A stretch of 64,000 bases of DNA from Plutella xylostella (GCF_932276165.1 NC_064000.1:3348001-3412000), one strand, 5' to 3'. Numbered from the stretch's first letter, positions 46,911-60,000 are shown. The notes: generated from the sequence alone by a model not told the origin. A program made the numbers and translations.

Positions 46911-47863
46911 ACTGGTCAATCCTTTCACCGTGGTGATAAACCCTAGTCTCTTTCGTTTTTGTCACCGACACTAAAAAGAATGCCATACAAAACAAGAATA
47001 GAACTCGTTCTTGGCCAATGACTGACGCTGAACAATCATGCCACCATCATGCCACGTTTTTTTATTCTTATCACTTTTGCGTTATGATATGATCATGACT
47101 CATCATAAGACCTGTTAGTAGTTAGTAGGTACGTGCTATGTAATAATTAGATAAGGCATAGGTCGTAGTTCATAGCTCAATTAATTGATGGCAAGACAGG
47201 AATTTTAATTTGACACCATGTTCTCAATTAAATAGGGTCGAGCAGGTTACATAGCTAATGTGTCGTAGAGAACATCTGAAACTAAGTTTAAGAAAAAGTT
47301 ATGGGTAGCCTGTAGATACATAAGTACAAAATATATAGGTATTGTTCTTGAGTTTGAAGGTAGCGAATTTAACGGTAGGTATAAGTTTAACACCCGAGTC
47401 CGAGTTGTTCTATGGTATAACATTAGTTATTTAACATTAGCCCTTGAGTGAATGAGTTTATTTTGCTGTTCATCTGGACTAGAACATACCTTAGTACTCT
47501 TAACTATACTTCCATGCTAGAATAGTATCCAGAGCCAGGGATGGAGCTGGAAAATGGCCATAGGAAGCCAGTAAGGTATATACCTAAGTAATTTATACGA
47601 CATACCGACTCGATGGAGTTTAGACTCGGTTGATTCGTTTCTGATTTCCTAATACCACCTATAACCTAACCTAACCTTTGATATTATTAACAAGCTCTTA
47701 CCCACCTACTTACGAAAACTTATCCTATGATCAGTTTGGTCTTCGTAGGCAGGTAGAGTGGAACCAAGTGGACTTTGCAACAGGAATATGTGTTGTGCGG
47801 GAGAGACGCCACCTAGCGGTACTCGCGCTGCACTAGCTGTAATTATAACGAAAGTCTGATGAA

Positions 47864-47989
47864 TTAGGGCGTCTTGCACAACAAAGTTAAATAAAATTAA
47901 ATAGTTTGTCTCATGCTCTGACAGTATAATGTCAGAGCAAGAGGTCATAGATTTAATTTTATTTAACTTTGTTGTGCAAGACGCCCTTA
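47864..47989. mobile_element. 126-bp foldback MITE
   Basis: Inverted ends TAGGGCGTCTTGCACAACAA extend for about 38 bp, with a short spacer that itself contains CTCTGACA/TGTCAGAG. Confidence 0.7.
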
Positions 47990-48109
47990 AGGGATAAAAC
48001 AAACACAGAAATGTGTACGAAATCGTTTATTGTTTTTTTGGTATTTTTTTGAGACATCATTTCTTTTATTTTGTACCAACTTCTTTTGGAGTAAGTATAC
48101 AATATTATA

Positions 48110-48384
48110 TACAGGTGTTGCAAAAGTGGTATAGTCAGGTAAAAGGGTCCCTCAGGGTCAGAAAAAAATAGAATTACACTTTAGCAATGATTTCAAAAGG
48201 AAGGATACGCCCGTCAGAACGTTTTGTCAAAAGAAAATGGCACCCGCGCGCTGGCCCTAATTCATACAAATTATGACAGATTTATGAGATTTTAGGGTCA
48301 ATGCGAGGGTGTCATTTTCTAGTGCGGCTGGGCCTGTCCTTACGCTAGTAATATATAAGTCAATGCACTTTAGTAACACCTGTA
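48110..48384. mobile_element. MITE of the TACAGG-TGTTGCAAAA family
   Basis: The left end TACAGGTGTTGCAAAAG is partly inverted at the right (TAACACCTGTA). Related copies lie at 49456-49541 and 53176-53383, and a half copy at 53449. Confidence 0.45.
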
Positions 48385-48811
48385 GAATAGCTTGTATGTT
48401 ACAAACATGAAAGTAACAAACTGTTACAAAAAACATAGCAACGCTAACTGGACCATATAAACATCTTTCTGAAATTAAGACACACATAAATATACATTAG
48501 ATACATGTACATAAACAGTAATCTAACTCCAAAGAAAAGTTTATTTCCCAATAGAAAAGACAAAAAGGACGATATTTAAAATTTCATTTAATTCTAAAGT
48601 TTGTTTAGTAGGTACAAAATTATCGTTGGCAGTAGGACCTTTCCATTTCAAGGGATTTGATGTTTTTCAGGTGTTTTCAATTGTATTTATCAGTTATCTC
48701 TTTCTCCTGAAATACGTCCACAATACAAATCAGGAATTGCCTTTTAACCGTGAAATCAGATTCAATAAAAATCAATTGCGATCAGGATGCAAAAGGTGAA
48801 ACTTTATCACT

Positions 48812-49148
48812 GGTGGTTCTCACACTGCGAGTACCAAGCAAAACGCTGCATGTTGCGTAAATGCGTGCCAAAAGTTGCTTGAAAAGTGCATTCCAACACA
48901 CAGAAAACGCATCTCCGCGCGTTCATACAATGGGGAAGAAAACCAAGGGAAACTTTGGCAGCACAATCGAGTGTGCCTTTCAGGTTCTGACAAATTACAT
49001 TATTGGGGAGAAAAAATGGCGATTGAACCAACTAATTAGAACTGGAAAATCAGGCACACTCGACTCGCCTAAGGCGCCATCTGTAATTAGCTTTTAGTTT
49101 TTCTCCCCTTTCACGCAACACGCAGCGTAGCAGTGTGAGAACCACCTA
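48812..49148. mobile_element. 337-bp MITE
   Basis: Inverted ends GGTGGTTCTCACACTGC. Partial inverted similarity continues inward (GCATGTTGCGT against ACGCAACACGC). The open frames inside are low-complexity shadows. Confidence 0.6.
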
Positions 49149-49455
49149 AAGGTCCGAATAAAATATTTTATCTTCTCTACCGGTTAACAAAAAGTATTGT
49201 TTACGTAGTCTTGGAAAAGTAACATTAATAAACAGATACGGCAATGCCAAGGATTAATAATTCAATTAAAAAAAACTATTTTAATAATCTATATTATGCC
49301 TCGATATAATAATTGTGTCTACTTAAAAATATTCAATAGGTACTATTCAACTCTGCCTTTTGGCGGTCTATTGCAATAAAATATACAATTAGGTACTTTA
49401 CAATTCAATGCCTTTTGATTTCGCAAACGTGAAACGGGGCTACAAAACCTCACTA

Positions 49456-49541
49456 TACAGGGTGTTGCAAAAACGGTGTTAGACCCCCGAATCACCCTGT
49501 TTCAGCTCACTATACATACCCTTTTTGCAACACGCTGTATA
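49456..49541. mobile_element. 86-bp MITE of the TACAGGGTGTTGCAAAA family
   Basis: TATACAGGGTGTTGCAAAAA at the left pairs with its inverse, with one mismatch, at the right. Confidence 0.65.
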
Positions 49542-49687
49542 TCGTTCACATGATTTCAATAGTTATAAAAAATATATAAACTTAATAAAAGAAACTAAAC
49601 TTTGTAATTTCATGTCAATTTAAATCGAATGCGTAAGCGCGTTGGTGTTAGCGTTTTGCAGTTGGGGGCAGAGACACTTGACCTTTG

Positions 49688-49851
49688 TAAGGGGAGGCCA
49701 CACGAGTGTGAGTTGTGCATTGTGTTGTGCGCGACAGAAAGGGGTGCGCGGGGACGAGGGGAGCGAGTTACTTCCCTGGCCCCCTCATCCCCGCGCACAC
49801 TTTTCTGCCGCGCACAACTCACAAAATTACGCTCGTGTGGCCTCACCCTAA
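49688..49851. mobile_element. 164-bp GC-rich foldback MITE
   Basis: Ends TAAGGGGAGGCCACACGAG and the inverse of TTAGGGTGAGGCCACACGAG pair. Inner GTTGTGCGCG/CGCGCACAAC segments pair as well. Confidence 0.65.
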
Positions 49852-49954
49852 GTAGATTTGTCACTCCGAGAGGCGTCAGTTTTCCTTACTCCAGACCGTG
49901 TCGACATTAAATAAGGGCTAATGAAATGAAAGCTTCCTTCAGTAAGAATAAATT

Positions 49955-50171
49955 TAAATAAACTAACCCCCTCATTCTTAAGAAACTTAGCTTTAGCTAT
50001 TGAACTGTTTTGTCACTCTCTGACAGAGAACAATTTGCTCATTGACAGAGAGGGACAAATGATAATGATTATGAATAAGGGGGTTAGTTTATTTAAAGAA
50101 CAAATTGTTCTCTGTCAGAGAACTTCAATAGCTGAAGCGTCCAGTTACTTTTTTATGAATAAGGGGTTAAG
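49955..50171. mobile_element. Foldback element with CCCCTCATTC/GAATAAGGGG ends
   Basis: The stretch AAATAAACTAACCCCCTCAT is inverted at 50078-50098. A third GAATAAGGGG end follows at about 50157. Repeated 'ctctgacagagaacaa' blocks suggest two overlapping copies. It resembles the foldback at 1708-1778. Confidence 0.5.
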
Positions 50172-52501
50172 TATTTAGTATGTGAAGTAGTTTATTTTCA
50201 TTTTCCACATTTGAGATAGTCATGTCAACGCTCACACCATCACGGATTGGTCGAATCGGTCTCTTTTTATCACTTATCATAACAAAGTCGCTATATGTAT
50301 GACTAAATGCATAAAATAACGTATCACTACACGTATATTATTATACAATTTGTATGTGTCAGCCTCCGATTTTGATATTTTTTAATTAAAAACGCTTTTT
50401 GGATAGTTTTTTTTGCATGAATTGTGTTTTTATTACTACAGATGTATGTGTAATTAATACTAATTAATTACAACAAGTAAAAATCTTAAAATTATACTTT
50501 AATAATATATGTTTTTATTTACTGAAAGACTTGGTTTTTAACTAAAATTTTATATATTTTTAAAAGAAAGCAGACTGACACATCCCTACGATACATACAA
50601 ACAAGATTATGACTAAGTGAAATATAAAGAAGTGTTAGTTTACATTTTTATGTTTTTTTTAAGTTCATTTACACTAACATTCCTGTGAACACAGCGACCA
50701 AAATAAGCTATTCGTAATTTAATATAAAAATATCACGATTTTTGCCATTTAAATTAATCTTTTCAATTAATAAGATCAACTCAAATAGCAAAAACGTTTC
50801 CCTTACAATTATTTCTTTTTTTATTGTATTTGTCAATTTTTTTATTTTTTTTATGGCACCACAGCCATAAGCACACGACTTAAATTGTGCATATAAATAA
50901 GTAAAATCTACGAAAATCTAACGTTTTCAATACAAGTCCCATACGACAGGAATGGCATGTGCGTGAAATTATTTTTCCATAATAAAAACATTTGTTTTTT
51001 GTCACAAAAAGCGGTTGGTACGCCACAAAATTTAAATTAGCTATCTCAAAACTAAAATTTCCCCTTTGTTAAAAGTATGTATTAATTTACAATGGTCGAT
51101 TATTTAACAAAGTATTTTAGATGGTGGTTGTGATGGTTGCTTCAAAATCACTTTTATTGGTTTTTTACTGGAATCGCCTCGCCTAAAGTCGTCATAATAT
51201 CATTAGGTTTTATTGCAAATACGACTTCATCTACATTATAAAGTGTGTATATTTTTAATACATTCAACACTGAAGTTGAAAAAACTACAGCCAAAATTGT
51301 TTAGTCCAAAAAATTACAGAGCCATATCACAACCGTGCTACCAACTAGAGACTAAACTTATTAAGCTCAAACCATTCACTTCTGTTTTCAAAGTATAAGT
51401 TTTTAATTTTCTTGTACAGTCTGCCATACAGTTATGCAGTATAAGGCAGAGAAATCTGACCCTTCTCAGAAGCATTGTTACTATGAGAGGGGGTCAGGTT
51501 CTCTGCACATGACCGTACAGTCTGCCATGCAGTTATCTGACCCAGTTGGTTTAAGTAGTCGAACGTCATTTAAAATAAATACGGATGAACAGTTTGTGGA
51601 AACCAATGAAATTGATTGATTGATTGATTAACACAATAAATTGACTTCGGGTAGACATAGGTAAGTGTGTTAAGAAAATTAAAGACTTATAAATTGTGTA
51701 TAGCTGAGGGTGCGAATTTTCGTGATATCAAATATTCGGAGCTACTTACAGACATTACGTAAAAACTATTTATATTTACAAAGAACACATCTGCACGTAA
51801 GTAATATTGAACTATACATCTTCTCACTTAATTACCTACCATGATTACAAAAATATGTAGTACTATAACCGATAAAAAACGTAGGTACTTTCCGATTCAA
51901 CATAAAATTTCGGTAAAGTTATTCGAAATAGCACTGTTTAAAATAATTAATTACTTAAATGTTTATAAATAAGAAAGCGTGATGATTTTCATTCATAATG
52001 ATGATATGATAACATAAAACAACACATTTTAAACAAATAAATTAAATATTGTGACCCATAATGTATACGATTATTCACAATATATGAAAGATCTCACCTA
52101 TGATAATAATATATACCTAATTTAGAGCTAGACGAATATTAACAGTTCTAATATATCATATCTAACGCTAAATTCAGACATATTTATTTTCAGGGTAACA
52201 ATAAAATTATATGTGGTACAAAAAAGTTTTAGATAAACATTTACCTTAACCATGTACAGTTGTACACACATAATGGGAATTTTCAGAAAAAAAAAACATT
52301 TGATTCTTTAAATGTATTGCGCAAATGGTATCTTAAAAAATATATGAGGTCATTTTTGATAACAAAAAATATCGTTCACAATTAACATATTTTTCTAATT
52401 TATATGATTAAAATATTATATGTATAAAAAAAGTGTCCTTTACCATTATTAAAGGATACAACTTAATATTATAATGATTTGATAAAAAAATAACACTTTA
52501 C
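50172..52501. other. AT-rich intergenic stretch, no gene seen
   Basis: No exon, RNA gene or transposon could be supported. A short palindromic block with 'cagtctgccat' repeats lies at 51417-51545, and (GATT)n lies near 51612. Confidence 0.5.
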
Positions 52502-52514
52502 TATTATAAAGTCC

Positions 52515-52766
52515 GACCGAATGGCGTAGTGGTTAGTGACCCTGACTACCGAGCCGATGGTCCCGGGTTCGATTCCCGGCTGGGGCAGATATTTGTTTAA
52601 ATACAGATATTTGTTCTCGGGTCTTGGATGTGCCCGTAAAATGGCAATAGGCCCGCCCCCTATTACATTGGGACTAACATACACTCTGGCGAAAAGTGGG
52701 TGCAGCAATGCACCTCTGCCTACCCCGCAAGGGAGTACATTAGTACAAGGCGTGAGTGCGTGCGTG
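52515..52766 (+). mobile_element. tRNA-derived SINE, copy 3
   Basis: Full head and body as in the copies at 16360 and 24723. It is flanked by a perfect 13-bp duplication TATTATAAAGTCC (52502-52514 and 52767-52779). Confidence 0.92.
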
Positions 52767-53175
52767 TATTATAAAGTCCATTTCGGATTAAATAAACTTA
52801 TATATTACACACCAAATGAGATCTGTCACTCACTTATTTTTTTTAGTTTTTTTTTCACAGTTTTATCACATTTTTTTTTTATAAATACTGCATCCTTTTG
52901 GGTGTTTTTTTCACGGGATATGTGGTCACTTTCGTATGTAATTTTTCTTTTGCATGTTGCGACATTTTCAAGCCATGTTTGTCTCAACGCGAATGAAAAT
53001 TTTGGAGAAAAACTGCAATTTCTTCAGGATGTGTACTTGCCTAGGTTTGAAGTATCCTAGAAAACAAATAAACTTACTTTAGTACCAGCCTTTAAAAAAA
53101 GCATACATCACAAAAAATAACAGAACATACATGTTGAAATTTAATACGCGATCAAATCTAATATGTAGCATACTC

Positions 53176-53383
53176 TACAGGGTGTTGCAAAAAGGGTATA
53201 CTAAGCCGAAACCAGCATGTGCAGCATGTTATATCTAAGCCCGAAACTAAAATCAGAATTTCAAAATTCGCGAAAAAAAAAATTCATTTTTCATAGAAAC
53301 TTAGTTGGTTACGTGACTTTTTTACTATGGAGAATGAATATTTTTTATATACAAATTTATTACCAATTTTGCAACACCCTGTA
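53176..53383. mobile_element. 208-bp MITE in the PHAF1 3' region
   Basis: TACAGGGTGTTGCAAAAAGG at the left and its inverse (TTTTGCAACACCCTGTA) at the right. A minus-strand AATAAA usable by PHAF1 (53361-53356) lies within it. A further half copy, TATACAGGGTGTTCAAAC, lies at 53447-53464 only 13 bp from the PHAF1 stop. Confidence 0.65.
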
Positions 53384-53476
53384 TAAAACTATGTTAACAG
53401 CAAAATCATTAAATTGTATTCTTGTCAGAGATAAAATGCTACCTGTATACAGGGTGTTCAAACTGACCTGATGACG

Positions 53477-54040
53477 TCACGCTATGGAGTTGACGCGGTA
53501 GGGCCGGCTGCCCTCCGGCTGGTACAGAGTGATCGACGCGATGTAGTTATTCGACATCACCTGAAATTGGCACAAATTAAAATTTAAGTTAACACTTCTT
53601 TATTTTTCATATTATAATGATTCTATATCTATTATATATAAGTAGGAGTAAGATGGAAAGGTAAGGTAAACCTAACCGTTTTACCATAAAAGGAGTGCTT
53701 GAAAGAAACCTACTTCTCGAATGATATATCAACTGAATGTTCTATACGTACCGCGTACCCTGGAAAGTGAGTAACTGAAAACTAACGAACTAACTAACTT
53801 TCTTTAACGAACGAGTACTGAGTATGTCGCACATTTCCGATATTGACAGATTGCGATGGGTCATTGTTAGGACCAAATAGCGCAGTAATAAATTACGTAG
53901 CCAAATAAAGTTTTGGTACTCGTTTGTCAAAAAAAATTACTATCATCTGTCTAGCTCTAGCTAATACTTTCACATAGGTTACAAACGCTGGATGCGCTCT
54001 AGTATATTGAGATTTCACTGGCATGCTACTCATTCTCACC
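53477..54040 (-). CDS. PHAF1: PHAF1 last exon and last intron
   Basis: The last exon, 53560-53477, encodes VMSNNYIASITLYQPEGSRP then YRVNSIA and a TGA stop. It extends some 14 residues past the ITLY end usual in vertebrates. The intron 53561-54039 holds nothing else recognised. Confidence 0.8.
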
Positions 54041-57000
54041 TCAAATATAAGATCCTGGTAGTTATAACAGAAGGTAGATCCGAACGGGTTGGTGGTGTTT
54101 GTGGAAGAGGCTCTATTGAGCACCACGGGGCGCTCACAGACCCGAAGCGCGCCCGACACGGCCTCCCACTTGCTGTACGCCGTGATGGTCACCGGGCTGC
54201 TGACCGTGTCGACGAGAGAGTTCGGGTCCGATCTGGAATTTTAGAGAGAGGTGGGGCAATTGTAAGGGCTTTAACAAACCGCAAAATTATCTATTGCCGT
54301 CGTGGATAGCAGTATTAGTGGGACTATTAGACGTAGACTATTGTTACCGCTAGTGGTAGCGAATAACGATTTATATTATTTTATTTAGGTTTTTAGTGTG
54401 ATAAGAGATTGGCGGAACTTTGATTAACGCCATCTATGGAAAAGGTTTGTAATGAATAGATGATAATGATGCTGGGAGGGGTAAGGTTTATCTGCCCACG
54501 ATTGTACTAAGCCGCACTAATGAATCTAAAATGGCAGTTTTCACTGTTGTCTTATAAACAGTAAATAAATGTTGCATGACTAACATCGTTATAAGGTAGT
54601 TTATTTATCTTTGCATTAACCAGCCATTGAAAGATTCAATAATATTTATTGCTATGTAAAATGGTGTTGAAACTAACTTGTCGGGCTGCACTGGCAGCTG
54701 GAACTCGCAGCGGTGGTACATGTTGAAGTAAACTACACCTTGTGCCTAGTGCAATAGAGCTCAGACTCACTTGTCGGGCTGCACCGGCAGCTGGAACTCG
54801 CAGCGGTGGTACATGTTAAAGTTGTAGTGTCCCGGATAGTTGGTGTGCAGCACGAACTTCTTCACTTGGTGCGTGCGCGCGTCGAATAACACGTCCTGGG
54901 GGTGGAATTATCATAGATTAGAGAGAGCTGGCAATAGGAAATTTTGCAATGCACTAAATTTGAAATTTGAATTATTTTATTTTTTAATCAACAATATTAT
55001 TATTATTATAATTATTATCAGTATACAGATAAATTAATTTATTGTAATTTTATTGGGTCTAGAATTTTATTATATAGTTTCAATTTATTGTATTTTGCAA
55101 AATTTCATTAATACATTTTTATTGGCCTAAATATTTGCATGCCTGTAAGGTGAAATGTGCTGAACTGATTATAAAATGTAACATCATATGTATGAACCAC
55201 ATTTGACGCAAATAAATGTCTTTGTCTTTGTCTTTGGCCATATAGCACAGGGCGCTAATAAGACGTGACAAAAGTTCTCCGTCGCGCTCACTCTTGAGAC
55301 TGCGCGATGTGAGTGGCGGCGATGCAAAACTTTTGTCACGTCATAAATGCGCCCCGTACTAGCCCTTCTGGAAGTATCCGACTGGTCAGATTTGTGACAG
55401 AATAGAGAATATTGACGCATTATAATGTCGGAGCCCAAGATCTATGTACTTTGGGTCGCTGAGCCAGCAGTGAGTAAGTAAGTAAAGGCCTGTTTCACAA
55501 TGTCGGGACAATTTGGCCTGTGGTAAGTTGCTCAGTATATCGGGTACAGTCCGGAGCAGATAAATCTGTCCATTTTGAAAATATAATGCTACCTCAGATA
55601 GGTCACATTTCTTTGCCCCGAGCTGTACATTGACGTGACGACGGGAATGTAACTATAGAGCTTCCACTATGTTATTGCATTTTTGACGTTTCCTTATGTC
55701 CGGTAAGTAAAGTTGGTTTTCCTTTGCACTCATCGAATATGTATGGGATATTTAATGTCAAAAACCGGCCAAGTGCGAGTCGGGCTCGCGCACAAAGGGT
55801 TCCGTAGCTTAAATCAACCTATCTCAAAAACTATAAGAGATACTTTGATCAAACCAAAAATCGTTGAAAGAGTTAATTAGCATGCATCACCTCTATTTTT
55901 TTTAGAATTTTATACCCCGTAGTTATAAAAATAGAGGGGGGGGGACATACTTTTTACGACTTTGAGAGCTGATATCTCAAAAACCGTTCACTTTAAGAAA
56001 AATGTTTTTTAGAAAACTTTATATCATTTTAAAAGACCTTTCCATTGATACCCCACACGGGTATGTACATCGAAAAAAAAAATTTCATCCCTCAGTTACA
56101 TGTATGGGGGGCCCCACCCCCAATTCTTTTTTTTACTATTTAGTGTCATATTTTTGTAGCGGTTCATACAACACATATTCCCATCAAATTTCATCACTGT
56201 AGTACTTATAGTTTCCGAGTAAATCGGCTGTGACAGACGGACAGACGGACAGACGGACATGACGAAACTATAAGGGTTCCGTTTTTGCCATTTTGGCTAC
56301 GGAACCCTAAAAATATAAATAAATAAATAAATAATGGATATAAGTACCTACCTACGTCACCCCCGGGAGCTTCTAATTTATTAATGTTTTCGCGTAGGTA
56401 CTCCAAATTGATAACCCGTCACATCTATATAATAAAAATGAATTGCTGTTCGTTAGTCTCGCTAAAACTCGAGAACGGCTGAAACGATTTGGCTAATTTT
56501 GGTCTTGAAATATTCGTGGAAGTCCAGGGAAGGTTTAAAAGGTAAGAAAGGTAGGGTAGTGTAGGGTAGTGTAGGGTAGTGTAGGGTAGTGTAGGGTAGT
56601 GTAGGGTAGTGTAGGGTAGTGTAGGGTAGTGTAGGGTAGTGTAGGGTAGTGTAGGGTAGTGTAGGGTAGTGTAGGGTAGGGTAGGGTAGGGTAGGTTAGT
56701 GTAGGGTAGTGTAGGGTAGTGTAGGGTAGTGTAGGGTAGGGTAGGGTAGGTTAGTGTAGGGTAGTGTAGGGTAGTGTAGGGTAGTGTAGGGTAGTGTAGG
56801 GTAGTGTAGGGTAGTGTAGGGTAGTGTAGGGTAGTGTAGGGTAGTTTAGGGTAGTGTGGGGTAGTGTGGGGTAGTGTGGGGTAGTGTGGGGTAGTGTGGG
56901 GTAGTGTAGGGTAGTGTAGGGTAGTGTAGGGTAGTGTAGGGTAGTGTAGGGTAGTGTAGGGTAGTGTAGGGTAGTGTAGTGTAGTGTAGGGTAGTGTAGG

Positions 57001-60000
57001 GTAGGGTAGGATAGGGTAAGAGGCGGTATGAAGTTCGCCGGGTCAGCTAGTTATCAATATAAAATATCTTACCAGTCCCAGTGTGAAGTAGTTAAAGAAA
57101 TAATCGCTGGCGGGGGCGGCGCGGCGGCGCGGCGTGGGGCGGTGGATGCGCATCTTGTCCTCCGCCTTGAAGAACAGCCGCGCGGGGGCGCCGAGCGCGC
57201 GGGCCACGGCCTCACAGCTGTCTCCGAAACGGACGACGCGGGTCACCTTAAGTTTGACGGGCTCTAGGGCTCTGCTTGTGCCTGGAGGGGAATTGGGGGT
57301 AATTAATAATGTAATATAAGGCAATTAATAATGTAAAGATGAGAGCTAAACACTTGTATATATTATATAGCCATATTTGTTTACGTGATTGTTGGATTCT
57401 ATTGCAAACGGGTATACATCGAAGATTGTTGTGTATAACAGCGCCATCTATGACTCTTTATCGGAACTACATCGTACTCTCACTCAGTGGCTAACGACGC
57501 CATCTATGTTTCTATCTCGGAACTACATAATACCGTAAGTGAAGATGTGAATGAAACAGCGCCATCTATGTAACCGTCTCGGAACTACTCCGTACCGTCA
57601 GAAAACATACAGTCAAACTGAATATGGTCAGCGAACCACACCGTACCGTCAATGAACATGATTGTGCATGTGCATAACAAATTAACAACGCCATCGTGTT
57701 TCATACTCATACTGTTACAGAGCTTCCACCATGTTATTGTATTTTTTACGTTTCCTTATGTCTGGTAAGTAAAGTTGGTTTTCCTTTGCAGTCATCAAAT
57801 ATGTATGGGATTTCGGATGTCAAAAAACCAAAAAAGAATTAATAACAACGCCATCTATCTCTCCGTCTCGGAACTACACCGTAACTTCAGTGAAGATACG
57901 ATACTGATGTTGATTCTGAAGGCAGAAATTTTAAATTTAGAGCTGTCAAAACCTTAATTTCTTTATTAAAATTCGACTCTATTATTGTTTCCGTAAATGA
58001 CATAAAATGTCATTAGCTAGCAAATTTTTTAGTTTGACAGCGTTAAAATTAGAATTTCTGCCTTCAGAATCTACATCACTGAAGATGTATAACAACGCCA
58101 TCTACACGCCCGTGTGGGAACTACGTCATACCGTCGGTGAACATGTGCAGGCGCAGCGCGCGCGTGGCGTGGGCCGATCGCAGCACGTCGCAGCGCCGCA
58201 GGTGCAGCTGCTGCCGGGAGCAGGACAGCGGCAGCGGCGGCGCGGATGGCGGGCCCGCTTGCAGGGATGATGACTGGGGGTAGGAGAAAATAAGCTGTAA
58301 GTGTATTGTGATATTAAATAATTTACTAATTTACTACTGTGTTTTCGAATAGGGGTATAATATGGCAAGAGCTGTGGTGAAGAAGAAAATTAAGAATAAC
58401 AAAGGCATCCTTTAACAGTGAAGGAAAACATAGTGAGGTAGCCTACACATATAGATGTGGGAGGCCACTAACCCACAGTGGATCCGTGGATAGTAACTGG
58501 ATGACAAAGGTCCAAGACTGGCTGTTATAACGCCCCTACGGATATAATATGGATATAGATAGACATCATCAAATGGATATAGTTATGTTCATACACCCCT
58601 CTCAGAATAGGAGGTCAAGTTTCTTCGTCGCAGACTGTACAGAATTAATAGAATATGACTTTATTGGACACCACAAATAGTAAAACTTACAAAAAAATGC
58701 TTATAAACTAGGAACAATGAACAATAGGCGGTCTTATTGCTAAGAGCTAGTATGTAGAGAATGTTACCTGGTGCTGAGAGCCGTGGTAGATGGTGGTGCG
58801 CGCTACGACGGGGGAGGCTCCGTTCGGAAATTGAAGCGAGCCTAAACCGTGTGCGTAGCCGGGCTGGGGAATAGATAGATAGATAGATAGAATATTCTTT
58901 ATTTGTACGCAAGAATAGATAATACAAAGCTTAAATATAAACACATAGGTAAAAAAAGGCGGTCTTATCACTAAAAGCGATTTTTTCAAGACAACCTTTA
59001 GGTGGAAGAATATTTATGTTCAGATAGGGTCAAGTGTAGTAAAGAATTTATTAATTAATATGATAAATGATAATTTATTTTATTTCCAAAAAAGTTGTTA
59101 CACATTTGTCACTTAAATCTCTAATTAAACCTATATTTATATTGTATTAGTAATTGTAGTCATTTGTACAGATAGTAGTTGGTTTGGTAGGTATAAAATT
59201 GAGCTGAAGTTAATATTTCTAAATACACTCACAAGAAATGAAAAAGTTCCACTTACAAAATGTCGATACCAAAATGACCGCGGTCATATTTTGATGCGCT
59301 GTTAAATGTACTTCAATATTGCGGATGGCATCATTAAGGTTCAAGTCTTTTCCGTATAGGAATAACTTTGTGCTATTGTCACTGGAACTTATTCATTGCT
59401 CGTGAATATATTTACTACCTCCACTAGTTATTACTACAATATGTAAAAAAAACGTTAAATAACAGTAGCAGATCAAGACGAAAACAAATAGTAACCACAA
59501 ACAAACCTGGAATTTACTATCAACAGGGAAGTAAAACGACAGTCCCCTGAAGTTGAGCGCGAACAGATGGCGCTGCGAGTCGTACAGGCCGGGGTGCGTG
59601 GCGCCGAAGCAGTGCTCTACTTGCTCGATAGATGGCGCTATCTCGGGAGAGTTGAAACACATGCCGCTGGGGAAAAAAGAGGTTGGATTAATAGAGCTTT
59701 GCGGAAAGGAGATTAATTTAGCAAGTTTATTCATGTAGACTGATAGAATTATCTTTATTAATATGCATTTTTGACAAAAACTTTACAGTTTGCAACATTT
59801 TACGAGTTGTTTTATTAAAAGAGCTATTTATTTATAAAATCTAGGCGGGTACAAATTAAGGTATACAAGCTTCCAGTGAAGTCATGCTAATACAAAATTA
59901 TTAAAATCTAAAATGACGGAAGACTGGTGCCGTCACTCTGTCTTTGCTTCTACTAATGTACCGGTGGATATTTTACATTGATTTCTTTACCATTTACAAT

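Noticed and set aside
56552..57010. Interstitial telomere repeat
   Set aside because: The unit is GTAGGGTAGT, not the insect TTAGG, and it lies inside a Helitron.
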